A stretch of 64,000 nt of DNA from Zeimonas arvi (lineage in GTDB: Bacteria > Pseudomonadota > Gammaproteobacteria > Burkholderiales > Burkholderiaceae_E): positions 186,001 to 250,000 of the forward strand of contig NZ_VDUY01000004.1 of NCBI RefSeq assembly GCF_008039575.1, read 5' to 3'. A model generated the notes under the pieces. The model saw nothing but the letters and a program-made list of their open reading frames with translations, did no database searches and had not been told where the DNA came from. Each line of letters opens with the position of its first letter. Position 1 is the first letter of the stretch. Shown piece by piece: positions 44,427-55,827 of the stretch. The translations under genes and the position numbers were made by a program.

Positions 44427-45754
44427 CCTGGATGACCCCCGAAGAGATCGTTTCCGAGCTCGACAAGCACATCGTCGGGCAGGTGGCGGCCAAGCGCGCG
44501 GTGGCCATCGCCCTGCGCAACCGCTGGCGCCGCCAGCAGGTGGCCGAGCCGCTTCGCCACGAGATCACGCCGAAGAACATCCTGATGATCGGGCCCACCG
44601 GCGTGGGCAAGACCGAGATCGCGCGCCGGCTGGCGCGGCTGGCCAATGCGCCTTTCATCAAGGTCGAGGCGACCAAGTTCACCGAGGTGGGCTACGTGGG
44701 CCGCGACGTGGACACCATCATCCGCGACCTGGCCGAAGTGTCGGTCAAGCAGACCCGCGAGCAGGAGAAGAAGAAGGTCGAACAGCGCGCGCTCGACGCC
44801 GCCGAGGACCGGGTGCTCGACGCGCTGCTGCCGCCGCCGCGCAACGTGGGCTTCTCCGACTCGGCTGGCGAGACTGCAGACTCCGCCACCCGCCAGAAGT
44901 TTCGCAAGAAGCTGCGCGAAGGCGAGCTCGACGACCGCGAGATCGACATCGAGCTCGCCTCGGCAATGCCCACGGTGGAGCTGGCCGGGCCGGCCGGCAT
45001 GGAGGAGATGACGCAGCAGCTGCAGTCGCTCTTCTCCAACCTGCCGGGGCGCAAGCGCGAGCGCAAGCTGAAGATCCGCGACGCGATGAAGCTGCTGGCC
45101 GACGAGGAAGCGGCCAAGCTGGTCAACGACGACGAGATCAAGACCAAGGCGCTGGCCTCGGTCGAGCAGAACGGCATCGTGTTCATCGACGAGATCGACA
45201 AGGTCGCCTCGCGCAGCGACAGCCACGGCGCCGACGTCTCCCGCCAGGGCGTGCAGCGCGACCTGCTGCCGCTGGTCGAAGGCACCGCGGTCAACACCCG
45301 CTATGGCGTGGTGCGCACCGATCACATCCTGTTCATCGCCTCGGGCGCCTTCCACCTGTCGCGCCCCTCGGACCTGATTCCCGAGCTTCAGGGCCGGCTG
45401 CCGATCCGGGTGGAGCTCGACTCGCTCACCGCCGACGACTTCGTGCGCATCCTGTCCGACACCGACGCGAGCCTGGTCAAGCAGTACCAGGCCCTGTTCG
45501 AGACCGAAGGCGTTGCGCTCGAGTTCACCCATGACGGCGTGCGCAGGCTCGCCGAGACCGCCTTCTCGGTCAACGAGAAGACCGAGAACATCGGCGCGCG
45601 GCGGCTGTCCACCGTCATGGAGCGCCTGCTCGAGGAGGTGTCCTTCGGCGCCTCGCGCCGAACCGGCCAGACGATCCGCATCGACGCGGCTTTCGTGGAC
45701 GAGCGGCTCGGCGCGCTGGCCAGGAGCGAGGATCTGTCGCGCTACATCCTCTGA
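44423..45754 (+). CDS. hslU: HslU ATPase subunit of HslUV protease
   Basis: 443 residues. Walker A GPTGVGKT at 57-64, Walker B VFIDEIDK, the family GYVGRDV pore loop and the C-terminal SRYIL that docks into HslV are all present. The I domain (about 110-240) is of usual length. It unfolds substrates and passes them to HslV in the cytoplasm. Confidence 0.96.
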   Translation: MTWMTPEEIVSELDKHIVGQVAAKRAVAIALRNRWRRQQVAEPLRHEITPKNILMIGPTGVGKTEIARRLARLANAPFIKVEATKFTEVGYVGRDVDTIIRDLAEVSVKQTREQEKKKVEQRALDAAEDRVLDALLPPPRNVGFSDSAGETADSATRQKFRKKLREGELDDREIDIELASAMPTVELAGPAGMEEMTQQLQSLFSNLPGRKRERKLKIRDAMKLLADEEAAKLVNDDEIKTKALASVEQNGIVFIDEIDKVASRSDSHGADVSRQGVQRDLLPLVEGTAVNTRYGVVRTDHILFIASGAFHLSRPSDLIPELQGRLPIRVELDSLTADDFVRILSDTDASLVKQYQALFETEGVALEFTHDGVRRLAETAFSVNEKTENIGARRLSTVMERLLEEVSFGASRRTGQTIRIDAAFVDERLGALARSEDLSRYIL

Positions 45755-45800
45755 TGAGGGGCTCCGGCGGCCGGTTTTCGGCGTCGGCGGCGGGCTTCGA

Positions 45801-45806
45801 TAGAAT
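45801..45806 (+). promoter_or_regulatory. -10 box TAGAAT before minC
   Basis: TAGAAT, 32 bases before the minC ATG, giving a leader of about 26 bases. No good -35 at the proper distance. Confidence 0.35.
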
Positions 45807-45838
45807 GCCCGCTTCCGCCGCTCCGTGACCTCGCCCCG

Positions 45839-46591
45839 ATGCCAGCCGACACGCCCGCCCGCGCGCGCGCGAGTTTCGATTTCAAGCGAACGACCTTTCC
45901 CCTCGTCTCGCTCGTGCTGAGGACTCCGGACATCTCGGAGCTGCAGCGCGAGTTGCACGAACGGCTGGGCGATTCCCCGGATTTCTTCGACCAGGACCTG
46001 CTGGTGGTGAACCTGGCCGCGGTTCGCGACGAGGCGTCGCCGATCGACTTCCGCGCGCTCGTGGCGCTGCTGCGCAGCTACCGGGTGCAGCCGATCGGCG
46101 TCCACGGCGGCAGCCCCGAGCAGATGGCGGCGGCGGCGGCGGCGGGCTTGGTGACCACCCCCGAGGTGTCGGCCGCGAAGTCGATGGCGAAGTCGGCCAC
46201 GGCCCAGCAGGCGGAACCCGCGCAGAAGCCGGCCGAGTCGGCGCAGAAGTCGCCCGCCCTCGCGAAGACCGTGGTCATCGACAAGCCGCTGCGCTCCGGC
46301 CAGCGGGTCTACGCCAAGGGCGCGGACCTGGTCGTGCTCGAGGTGGTGAGCTTCGGCGCCGAAGTCTTCGCGGACGGCAACATCCACGTCTACGCGCCGT
46401 TGCGCGGGCGCGCGGTGGCGGGCGCGCGCGGCAACGTCGACGCGCGGATCTTCAGCACCTGCCTCGACCCGCAGCTGGTGGCGATTGCGGGCGTCTACCG
46501 CACCATCGAGACACCGTTGCCCGCCGACGTGGCGGGCAAGCCGGCCCAGGTCCGTCGCGTGGGCGACAGCCTGGTCATCGAACCTCTCTGA
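45839..46591 (+). CDS. minC: septum site-determining protein MinC
   Basis: 250 residues. N-terminal FtsZ-inhibiting domain (about 12-105: FDFKRTTFPLVSLVLRTPDI, LLVVNLAAV, VQPIGVHGG), an Ala/Lys-rich linker (110-145) and the C-terminal beta-helix with VVSFGAEVFADGNIHVYAPLRGRAVAGARGN and IFSTCLDPQLVAIAG. It blocks FtsZ assembly near the poles with MinD. First gene of minCDE. Confidence 0.95.
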   Translation: MPADTPARARASFDFKRTTFPLVSLVLRTPDISELQRELHERLGDSPDFFDQDLLVVNLAAVRDEASPIDFRALVALLRSYRVQPIGVHGGSPEQMAAAAAAGLVTTPEVSAAKSMAKSATAQQAEPAQKPAESAQKSPALAKTVVIDKPLRSGQRVYAKGADLVVLEVVSFGAEVFADGNIHVYAPLRGRAVAGARGNVDARIFSTCLDPQLVAIAGVYRTIETPLPADVAGKPAQVRRVGDSLVIEPL

Positions 46592-46617
46592 AACACCGGA
46601 TACCGAAGGAATTTTCC

Positions 46618-47433
46618 ATGACAAGAATCGTCGTCGTGACGTCCGGCAAGGGCGGGGTCGGGAAGACCACGACCAGCGCCAGCTTCGCCGCGGGCCTTGC
46701 CCTGCGCGGCTTCAAGACCGCGGTCATCGACTTCGACGTGGGCCTGCGCAACCTCGACCTGATCATGGGGTGCGAGCGCCGCGTGGTCTACGACCTGATC
46801 AACGTCATCCAGAAGGAAGCGACGCTGAACCAGGCGCTGATCCGCGACAAGCAGTGCGACAACCTCTACGTGCTGGCCGCCTCGCAGACCCGCGACAAGG
46901 AAGCGCTCACCATGGAGGGCACCAAGCGCGTGCTCGACGATCTGGCGGGCATGGGCTTCGACTACATCGTCTGCGACTCGCCGGCAGGCATCGAGACCGG
47001 CGCGCTCACCGCGATGCACTACGCCGACGAGGCGCTGGTGGTCACCAACCCGGAAGTCAGCTCGGTGCGCGACTCCGACCGCATCCTGGGCATGCTCGGC
47101 TCCAAGACCCAGCGCGCGATCGACGGCGGCGAGCCGATCAAGGAGCACCTGCTGATCACCCGCTACAACCCCAACCGGGTCGAGGACGGGCAGATGCTGT
47201 CGCTTGAGGACATCCAGGACATCCTGCGGATCCCGCTGATCGGCGTGATCCCCGAGTCCGAGACTGTGCTGCAGGCCTCGAACCAGGGCGTGCCGGCGAT
47301 CCACATGAAGGGCTCGGACGTGGCCGAGGCCTACTCCGACGTGATCGCGCGCTTCCTGGGCGAGGACCGGCCGCTGCGCTTCGTGGAAGCGCAGAAGCAG
47401 GGCTTCTTCAAGCGCCTCTTCGGCGGGAGATGA
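46618..47433 (+). CDS. minD: septum site-determining ATPase MinD
   Basis: 271 residues. Deviant Walker [13 protein letters not shown] at the N terminus, [34 protein letters not shown], and a C-terminal amphipathic end ([11 protein letters not shown]) for membrane binding. It recruits MinC to the membrane and oscillates with MinE. A spacer of 26 bp follows minC, 4 bp precede minE. Confidence 0.97.
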   Translation: MTRIVVVTSGKGGVGKTTTSASFAAGLALRGFKTAVIDFDVGLRNLDLIMGCERRVVYDLINVIQKEATLNQALIRDKQCDNLYVLAASQTRDKEALTMEGTKRVLDDLAGMGFDYIVCDSPAGIETGALTAMHYADEALVVTNPEVSSVRDSDRILGMLGSKTQRAIDGGEPIKEHLLITRYNPNRVEDGQMLSLEDIQDILRIPLIGVIPESETVLQASNQGVPAIHMKGSDVAEAYSDVIARFLGEDRPLRFVEAQKQGFFKRLFGGR

Positions 47434-47437
47434 CGAG

Positions 47438-47707
47438 ATGTCGCTGTTGTCGTTCTTTCTCGGCGAGAAGAAGAAGTCGGCCCACGTGGCCAAGGAGCGC
47501 CTGCAGATCATCCTGGCGCACGAGCGCGTGGGCCGGGGCGAGGGCAGGCCCGACTACCTGCCCCAGCTGCAGCGCGAGCTGGTGGCGGTCATCTCGAAGT
47601 ACGTGTCGGTGCAGCCCGAGGACATCAAGGTGAACTTCGAGCGGCAGGACGATCTCGAGGTGCTCGAAGTCAAGATCGAGATGCCCGAGCGCGCGCCCGC
47701 CCGCTGA
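47438..47707 (+). CDS. minE: cell division topological specificity factor MinE
   Basis: 89 residues: [27 protein letters not shown] is the membrane- and MinD-binding part, followed by the topological domain ending with ILKVEI-like strands (VLEVKIEM). It stimulates MinD ATPase and sets the oscillation. The gene ends 39 bp before the convergent Bug receptor gene. Confidence 0.96.
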   Translation: MSLLSFFLGEKKKSAHVAKERLQIILAHERVGRGEGRPDYLPQLQRELVAVISKYVSVQPEDIKVNFERQDDLEVLEVKIEMPERAPAR

Positions 47708-47746
47708 CACGCAGGAAGTCCAGCCCGATGAGTTGAGCCGCCGGGG

Positions 47747-48742
47747 TCATCGGGGGCCGATCCCGGCCCCGCGGATCGCCTCGCCCCAGCGCCGGGTCTC
47801 GCGTTCGAGCAGGGCCGCGAGTTCGGCCGGGCCGCCCGCCTGCGGGCGCACGCCGAGGCCCTGCAGGCGTTGCCGGACGGCGGGATGGGCCAGCGCTTGT
47901 CGGGCTGCCGCCTCGAGCCGGGCGATGACCGGGGCGGGGGTGCCCGCCGGGGCCGCCAGCGCGTTCCAGGACGCGACCTCGTAGTCGGGAATGCCTGCCT
48001 CCTGCACCGTCGGCACCGCCGGCAGGGCGGGATTGCGGCGGGCTGCGCCGACCGCGAGCGCACGCAGCGTGCCCGCCTCGAGCTGGGGCAGCAAGGGCGC
48101 GAGGATCTCGAAGGCGAGGTCGATCACGCCGGCGCGCAGCGCCGTGAGCACCGCCGGCGTGCCCTTGTACGGGACGACGATCGCCTCGATGCCGGCGCGC
48201 CGCAGGAAGATCTCGGCCGCCAGGTGTTGCGTGGACCCGATCGCGACCGTGCCGACGGTGAGCTCGCCGGGCCGGGCGCGCGCATTGGCGACCAGCTCGC
48301 CCAGCGTGCGGAAGCGCGAACCGGCGCTCACGGACAACGCAAGGTCGAAGAAGCCCAGCGTGCCCACCGGCGCGAGATCGCGCGAGACGTCGTAGGGCAG
48401 CTTGCGAAACAGGCTCGCGCTGATCGCATTGGCGTTGCTCAGCAGCAGCAGCGTGTGGCCGTCGGGGGCTGCACGCACCGCGGCGCCGGTGGCGGCGATG
48501 CCGCCCGCGCTGGGGCGGTTGTCGACGACGATGGGCTGGCCGAGCGATTCCGACATGGCGGTGGCCACCGCGCGGGCGGTCAGGTCGGCCACGCCGCCGG
48601 GGGCGAAGGGGACGATCAGCGTGAGCGGCCGCGATGGCCAGGCCGGCTGCGCCACGACGTCGCATGCCAGGGCCGAGGCCGCGCCGGCGGCGGCCGCACG
48701 CAGCAGCGCACGGCGGGAATCGCTGTCCGGCGCGTCGCGCAT
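47747..48742 (-). CDS. Bug/TctC-family periplasmic solute-binding protein
   Basis: 331 residues with a twin-arginine-like N terminus (SRRALLRAAAAGAASALACDVVAQP). It follows the Bug fold: PSRPLTLIVPFAPGG, NRPSAGG, VPYKGTPAVLTAL, AVGAARR, and VPTVQEAGIPDYEV. Such proteins bind carboxylates in the periplasm and work with TctAB or as signals. No TctAB genes lie in the window. As the last gene of the protocatechuate operon (its ATG shares a base with the ligC stop), the ligand is probably an aromatic acid or pathway intermediate. Confidence 0.88.
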   Translation of the reverse strand: MRDAPDSDSRRALLRAAAAGAASALACDVVAQPAWPSRPLTLIVPFAPGGVADLTARAVATAMSESLGQPIVVDNRPSAGGIAATGAAVRAAPDGHTLLLLSNANAISASLFRKLPYDVSRDLAPVGTLGFFDLALSVSAGSRFRTLGELVANARARPGELTVGTVAIGSTQHLAAEIFLRRAGIEAIVVPYKGTPAVLTALRAGVIDLAFEILAPLLPQLEAGTLRALAVGAARRNPALPAVPTVQEAGIPDYEVASWNALAAPAGTPAPVIARLEAAARQALAHPAVRQRLQGLGVRPQAGGPAELAALLERETRRWGEAIRGAGIGPR

Positions 48743-49701
48743 CAGGCGCTGTGCGCGAGTTGCTGCTCGAGCTGGTGCAGCGTGCGGTAGCAGGGCAGCA
48801 CCTTGGCCACGCTCGCGTTCGGCTCGCGGCTCTCGCGGATCGCGGCGAAGAACTCGCGGTCCTGCAGCTCGATGCCGTTCATCGACACGTCGACCTTCGA
48901 CACGTCGATCTTCTGCTCCTTGCCGTCGACCAGGTCGTCGTAGCGGGCGATGTAGGTGCCCTTGTCGCAGATGTAGCGGAAGAAGGTGCCCAGCGGCCCG
49001 TCGTTGTTGAAGGACAGGCTCAGCGTGCAGAGCGCGCCGGTGCTCGCCTTGAGCTGGATCGACATGTCCATCGCGATGCCGAGCCCCGGGTGGATCGGGC
49101 CCTGCAGCGCATTGGCTGCCACGATCTCGCCGCCCGCCTGGTACGCGAACAGGTCGACCGTGTGCGCGGCGTGGTGCCACAGCAGATGGTCGGTCCAGCT
49201 GCGCGGCTGGCCCAGCGCGTTCATGTTCGTGCGACGGAAGAAGTAGGTCTGCACGTCCATCTGCTGGATGGCGAGCTCGCCGGCGGCGATCCTGCGGTGG
49301 AGCCACTGGTGGCTCGGGTTGAAGCGGCGGGTGTGACCGCACATGGCCACCAGCCCGGTCTGCTTCTGCAGCGCGACCACCGCCTCGGCGTCGGCCAGGC
49401 TGTCGGCCAGCGGGATCTCGACCTGAACGTGCTTGCCGGCCTTCATGCAGGCGATCGCCTGCGAGGCGTGCATCTGCGTGGGGGTGCACAGGATGACCGC
49501 GTCGACTTCCTTCAGCGCCAGGCTCTCGGCCAGGTCGGTGGTCACGTGGCCGATGCCGAACTTCTCGGCGACCGGCTTCGTCTTGTCGAGCTGGCGACCG
49601 ACCAGCGACACGACTTCGACGCCGTCGATGTTGCGAATGCCTTCCAGGTGCTTGATGCCGAATGCGCCGGCGCCTGCCAGCGCGACCTTGATCGTCTTCA
49701 T
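48742..49701 (-). CDS. ligC: 4-carboxy-2-hydroxymuconate-6-semialdehyde dehydrogenase
   Basis: 319 residues of the GFO/IDH/MocA fold: VALAGAGAFGIKHLEGI (NAD(P) binding), CTPTQMHASQAIACMKAGKHVQVEIPLADSLADA and the C-terminal sheet with LWHHAAHTVDLFAYQAGGE. Both the sequence and the position next to ligAB identify LigC/PmdC. It oxidises the ring-cleavage product to 2-pyrone-4,6-dicarboxylate. The EIPLADS version of the usual EKP motif is a known trait of this branch. Confidence 0.9.
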   Translation of the reverse strand: MKTIKVALAGAGAFGIKHLEGIRNIDGVEVVSLVGRQLDKTKPVAEKFGIGHVTTDLAESLALKEVDAVILCTPTQMHASQAIACMKAGKHVQVEIPLADSLADAEAVVALQKQTGLVAMCGHTRRFNPSHQWLHRRIAAGELAIQQMDVQTYFFRRTNMNALGQPRSWTDHLLWHHAAHTVDLFAYQAGGEIVAANALQGPIHPGLGIAMDMSIQLKASTGALCTLSLSFNNDGPLGTFFRYICDKGTYIARYDDLVDGKEQKIDVSKVDVSMNGIELQDREFFAAIRESREPNASVAKVLPCYRTLHQLEQQLAHSA

Positions 49702-49759
49702 GTTCGCTCCATGCTCGTTCTTCGCCCGGGACGCTTCGGCGTTCCTCGCGCGAGGCGCC

Positions 49760-51950
<2,191 letters not shown>

Positions 51951-51961
51951 CCTCGCCTCCG

Positions 51962-52891
51962 TCACGCCTTCGGCTTCACGCGGGCCAGGATGCGATCGGC
52001 CTCGGTGCGCCAGTCGGGGCTGCGCGCGAATTCCTTGCTGTCGCGCGCGCCGAACAGGCCCGCGTCGGCCAGGTCGGCCACCCAGGCCTGGCGCTCGGCG
52101 GTGCCGCCGGCCGACCAGGGCTCGAGCCCGATCTCGCGCACCGTCTGCGCCACTTCACGGACTTCCTCGCTGCGGCGGCGGCCGTGCTCGACGACCCGCT
52201 GGAAGAAATAGGCACCCTGCTTCTCCCAGTCGATGCCGGGGAAGGTCTCGTACAGCGAGGCGATCACCGCGTCTTCCACGCCGTAGGCGCGCGCGGCGGT
52301 GAAGCTCTCGATGACCATGGCCTCCAGGCCCTTGATCATCACGCTGCGGCACATCTTGGTGGCCGAGGCCACGCCCAGGCGCTCGCTGGCCACCTTGGCA
52401 TCGAAGCCGAGCAGCCTGACCAGCGGCTCGAGCACGGCGGCGCTGGCGCCGCCCAGCAGCAAGGGCACGCGGATCCGGTAGGGCGGGATCGAGGTCATCA
52501 CCGCGCCCTCGACGTAGCGCCCGCCGGCCGCGTCGATCAGCGCGGCCGCGCGCTGCTTGGCGCCGGGCGAGGCCGAGTTGAAATCGAGGAAGAAGGCGCC
52601 GGGCCGCACCGCCGGCGCGCAGGCCTGCGCCACCGGCACCGCCTGGCTGGCGGTGACGGCCGAGACGATGAGGCCGGCTTCACGGGCCAGCGCGGCGTGC
52701 GAGCCGGCCAGCGCGACGCCGTGCGCCGCGGCGTGCTCGCGCAGCGGCGCGGCCTGCTCGCCGGCGAGCTTCAGGTCGAAGGCCGACACGGCGACGCCCT
52801 TCGCGCGCAGGTCTTCGGCCAGGATGCGGCCGACCTCGCCGTAGCCGACGAGGCCGACGCGCCACTGCAGGGGATCGGAGGGGATGTTCAT
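51962..52891 (-). CDS. NAD(P)-binding dehydrogenase with DUF1932 C-terminal domain
   Basis: 309 residues. GLVGYGEVGRILAEDL is the dinucleotide-binding loop of the beta-hydroxyacid dehydrogenase superfamily; DFNSASPGAKQ and the C-terminal DUF1932-like helices (KMCRSVMIKGLEAMVIESF with the family Lys) follow. It would oxidise or reduce a hydroxy acid. It lies between ligK and ligI with 7-11 bp gaps, so it must be part of the pathway operon. Its reaction there is unknown; a possible role is handling a side product or reduced intermediate. Confidence 0.8.
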   Translation of the reverse strand: MNIPSDPLQWRVGLVGYGEVGRILAEDLRAKGVAVSAFDLKLAGEQAAPLREHAAAHGVALAGSHAALAREAGLIVSAVTASQAVPVAQACAPAVRPGAFFLDFNSASPGAKQRAAALIDAAGGRYVEGAVMTSIPPYRIRVPLLLGGASAAVLEPLVRLLGFDAKVASERLGVASATKMCRSVMIKGLEAMVIESFTAARAYGVEDAVIASLYETFPGIDWEKQGAYFFQRVVEHGRRRSEEVREVAQTVREIGLEPWSAGGTAERQAWVADLADAGLFGARDSKEFARSPDWRTEADRILARVKPKA

Positions 52892-52898
52892 CGGGGGA

Positions 52899-53597
52899 TC
52901 AGTCGATGTACCGGAGCCCGGCTTTCTCGAGCGCCTCGCGCATCTTGTACATGTCGAGGCCGAGCTCGCCGGCCGCCAGGCGGGCGCGCTTGTCGGCCTC
53001 GTTGGCCTCGCGCGCCTGGGCGGCGTCGGCCGCCTGCCGCGCCACCGCGGCCGGCACCACGACCACGCCGTCGTCGTCGGCCACCACCACGTCGCCCGGG
53101 TTCACGATCGCGCCGGCGCAGACCACCGGCACGTTGACCGAGCCCAGCGTGGCCTTGACGGTGCCCTTGGCGCTGATCGCCCGGCTCCAGACCGGGAAGC
53201 GCATCTCGGTCAGGTCCCTCACGTCGCGCACGCCGGCGTCGATGACCAGGCCCACCGCGCCGCGGGCGCGAAAGCTGGTGGCCAGCAGGTCGCCGAAGAA
53301 GCCGTCGGTGCAGTCGGCGGTCACCGCCGCGATCACGAAGTCGCCGGGGCGGATCTGCTCGGCCACGACGTGCATCATCCAGTTGTCGCCCGGATGCAGC
53401 AGCACGGTGACCGCGGTGCCGCAGGCATGGGCGCCGGCGTAGACCGGTCGCATGTGGGGCTTCATCAGCCCGACCCGGCCCATCGCCTCGTGGATGGTGG
53501 CCGAGCCGAAGCGCGACAGCTTGTCGACCGCCGCTCGGTCGGCGCGCGCGATGTTGCGCCTGACGATGCCCAGTTCGTTCATCGGGGGATTGCTCAT
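52899..53597 (-). CDS. ligK: 4-carboxy-4-hydroxy-2-oxoadipate/4-hydroxy-4-methyl-2-oxoglutarate aldolase
   Basis: 232 residues of the RraA-like class II aldolases. [25 protein letters not shown] has the conserved G-x-L-x(18-20)-R-D pattern for metal and pyruvate binding. It splits the C6 intermediate into pyruvate and oxaloacetate, the last step of the route. Start ATG at 53597 or 53582 (MNEL). Confidence 0.92.
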   Translation of the reverse strand: MSNPPMNELGIVRRNIARADRAAVDKLSRFGSATIHEAMGRVGLMKPHMRPVYAGAHACGTAVTVLLHPGDNWMMHVVAEQIRPGDFVIAAVTADCTDGFFGDLLATSFRARGAVGLVIDAGVRDVRDLTEMRFPVWSRAISAKGTVKATLGSVNVPVVCAGAIVNPGDVVVADDDGVVVVPAAVARQAADAAQAREANEADKRARLAAGELGLDMYKMREALEKAGLRYID

Positions 53598-53652
53598 CGT
53601 GTAAGTCCGGTAGGTACGGTGAAGGCCGAGGGATGCGCGCGCGATTCCGCGA

Positions 53653-54681
53653 TCAGCGGCCGCGCGCCTTCAGCGCCCGGTCCATGCGCGGATACACGCG
53701 CCGCGCGTTGCCTTCGTAGATCTTGTAGCGGTCCTCGTCGGAGAGGATCGTCGAGGCCTCGAGGTAGCGCTTCGTGTCGTCGAAGTGGTGGCCGGTCTCG
53801 GGGTCGATCCCGCGCACCGCGCCGATCATCTCGCTGGCGAACAGCACGTTCTCGACCGGAATCACCTTGGTCAGCAGGTCGATGCCGGGCTGGTGGTACA
53901 CGCAGGTGTCGAACCAGATGTTGTTCAGCAAGTGCTCCTGCAGCAGCGGCTTCTTCAGCTCCTGGGCCAGGCCGCGGAAGCGCCCCCAGTGATAGGGCAC
54001 CGCGCCGCCGCCGTGCGGGATCACGAACTTCAGCGTGGGGAAGTCCTTGAACAGATCCGAGGTCAGGCACTGCATGAAGGCCGTGGTGTCGGCGTTCAGG
54101 TAGTGGGCGCCGGTGGTGTGGAAGCAGGCGTTGCAGCTGGTGCTCACGTGGATCATGGCCGGGATCTCGAGCTCGACCATCTTCTCGTAGATCGGGTACC
54201 AGTGCCGGTCGGGCAGCGGCGGCGCAGTCCAGTGGCCGCCCGAGGGGTCCGGGTTCAGGTTGATGGCCACGAAACCGTATTCCTTCACGCACTTCTCGAG
54301 CTCGGGAAGGCAGGTCTTCGGGTCGACGCCGGGCGACTGGGGCAGCATCGCCGCGCCGATGAAGTGGTCCGGGAACAGCTGGCTGACCCGGTGGCAGAGC
54401 TCGTTGCAGATCGCCGCCCAGGTGGCGCTGGTCTCGAAGTTCCCGATGTGGTGCGCCATGAAGCTCGCCCGCGGCGAGAACACGGTGAGATCGCTGCCGC
54501 GCTCCTTCATCTTGGCGAGCTGGTTCTTCTCGATCGACTCGCGGATGTCGTCGTCGCCGATCTTCAGCTCCGAGGCCTTCGGCGCCACGGACGGGTCCTT
54601 CAGCCCGGCGACCTGCCGGTTGCGCCAGTCCTCGAGCGCCTTGGGCGCGGTGGTGTAGTGGCCGTGGATGTCGATGATCAT
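53653..54681 (-). CDS. ligJ: 4-oxalomesaconate hydratase
   Basis: 342 residues. IDIHGHYT (His 6, His 8), [25 protein letters not shown] and [15 protein letters not shown] match LigJ, a member of the amidohydrolase superfamily needing a metal. It hydrates 4-oxalomesaconate to 4-carboxy-4-hydroxy-2-oxoadipate. The ATG overlaps the stop of the tautomerase gene (4 bp). Confidence 0.92.
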   Translation of the reverse strand: MIIDIHGHYTTAPKALEDWRNRQVAGLKDPSVAPKASELKIGDDDIRESIEKNQLAKMKERGSDLTVFSPRASFMAHHIGNFETSATWAAICNELCHRVSQLFPDHFIGAAMLPQSPGVDPKTCLPELEKCVKEYGFVAINLNPDPSGGHWTAPPLPDRHWYPIYEKMVELEIPAMIHVSTSCNACFHTTGAHYLNADTTAFMQCLTSDLFKDFPTLKFVIPHGGGAVPYHWGRFRGLAQELKKPLLQEHLLNNIWFDTCVYHQPGIDLLTKVIPVENVLFASEMIGAVRGIDPETGHHFDDTKRYLEASTILSDEDRYKIYEGNARRVYPRMDRALKARGR

Positions 54682-55796
54682 TCGTGCTTTCCTTCCCAGA
54701 CCGAGGCCGGGATCATGACTTCGCCGCGCATGATCAGGCGCGCGGTGCGCAGCAGCGCCGCCCGGGTCACGCTCTGCGGGTTGGCGGGGTCGAGCGCGAG
54801 CTCGACGCTGAACTCGCCGCTCGGGTGCTCCACCGAGACGGTCTTGACCAGGCCCTCGGGCAGCGCCGCCATGCCCTCGGTGACGGAACCGTCGAGCACG
54901 CAGGCGGTGCCCACGGTGACCGCGGCCAGCACGCCGATCGCGTCGTGGCACACGTGCGGGATGAAGCAGCGGGTGGCCACGCTGCCGCCGGCACGGGGCG
55001 GCGCGACCAGGCACATCTTCGGGTAGGTCTTCTTCGAGACGTCGCCCAGGCCCATCAGGTGGCCGGCCTTCAGCCGCAGGTCCTCGATGCGGGCCTTCAG
55101 CTCGGTGTCGGCATTGAGCTCCGCCACCGATTCGTAGCCGGTGCGGCCCAGGCCCGCGGCGCGGAACAGCACCATCGGCATGCCGTTGTCGATGCAGGTG
55201 ACCTCGATGCTTCCCAGGCCTTCCACCTCGACGGTGTCGCGCACGCGGCCGGTGGGCAGCAGGCCGGAGCAGACCGAGCCGGCGGTGTCGAGGAAGTTGA
55301 TCGTGATCGGCGCCGAGACGCCGGGCACGCCGTCGATGCGCGCGTCGCCGGCGTAGCTCACGCGGCGGCCGGCCGGCGTCATGGGCGTGAGCACCGTGAT
55401 GTCGCACTGCATGTCGGTGTTCAGCGTGAGCACCCGCAGCGTGGTCGTGTCGCCCTGCGGCGCGACCAGGCCGGTTTCCAGCGCGAAGGGCACCACCGCG
55501 GCCAGCATGTTGCCGCAGTTCGGCGTGGTGTCGACGGTGTCCTTGTCGGGCTGGAGCTGCGCGAACAGGAAGTCGAGATCGACGCCCGGGCTCTTGCTGC
55601 GCCGCACGATGCCCACCTTGCTGGTGAGCGGATGGGCGCCGCCCAAGCCGTCGATCTGGCGCTTGTCGGGCGAGCCCATCACGGCGAGCAGCACCCGGTC
55701 GCGGGTGGCGATGTCGACGGGCAGGTCGTCCTCGCGGAAGAAGGGGCCGCGCGAGGTGCCGCCACGCATGAACAGGCAGGGGATGGCAGTCTGCAT
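54678..55796 (-). CDS. 4-oxalomesaconate tautomerase (PrpF/GalD family)
   Basis: 372 residues. CLFMRGGTSRGPFF, LGGAHPLTSKVGIV, and TPNCGNMLAAVVPFALE are the PrpF-family motifs with the catalytic Lys and Cys. It belongs to the branch of GalD/LigU/PmdU that tautomerises oxalomesaconate keto/enol or shifts the double bond before hydration. Its position directly before ligJ fits. It is 31 bp downstream of the M81 gene. Confidence 0.9.
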   Translation of the reverse strand: MQTAIPCLFMRGGTSRGPFFREDDLPVDIATRDRVLLAVMGSPDKRQIDGLGGAHPLTSKVGIVRRSKSPGVDLDFLFAQLQPDKDTVDTTPNCGNMLAAVVPFALETGLVAPQGDTTTLRVLTLNTDMQCDITVLTPMTPAGRRVSYAGDARIDGVPGVSAPITINFLDTAGSVCSGLLPTGRVRDTVEVEGLGSIEVTCIDNGMPMVLFRAAGLGRTGYESVAELNADTELKARIEDLRLKAGHLMGLGDVSKKTYPKMCLVAPPRAGGSVATRCFIPHVCHDAIGVLAAVTVGTACVLDGSVTEGMAALPEGLVKTVSVEHPSGEFSVELALDPANPQSVTRAALLRTARLIMRGEVMIPASVWEGKHE

Positions 55797-55827
55797 CCCG
55801 CCATTCTGGCACGCTGCCCCGCCGGAA

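Noticed and set aside
51951-51965. GTG start five codons earlier for ligI
   Set aside because: The bases between contain the GGAGGCGAGG ribosome site for the ATG at 51950.
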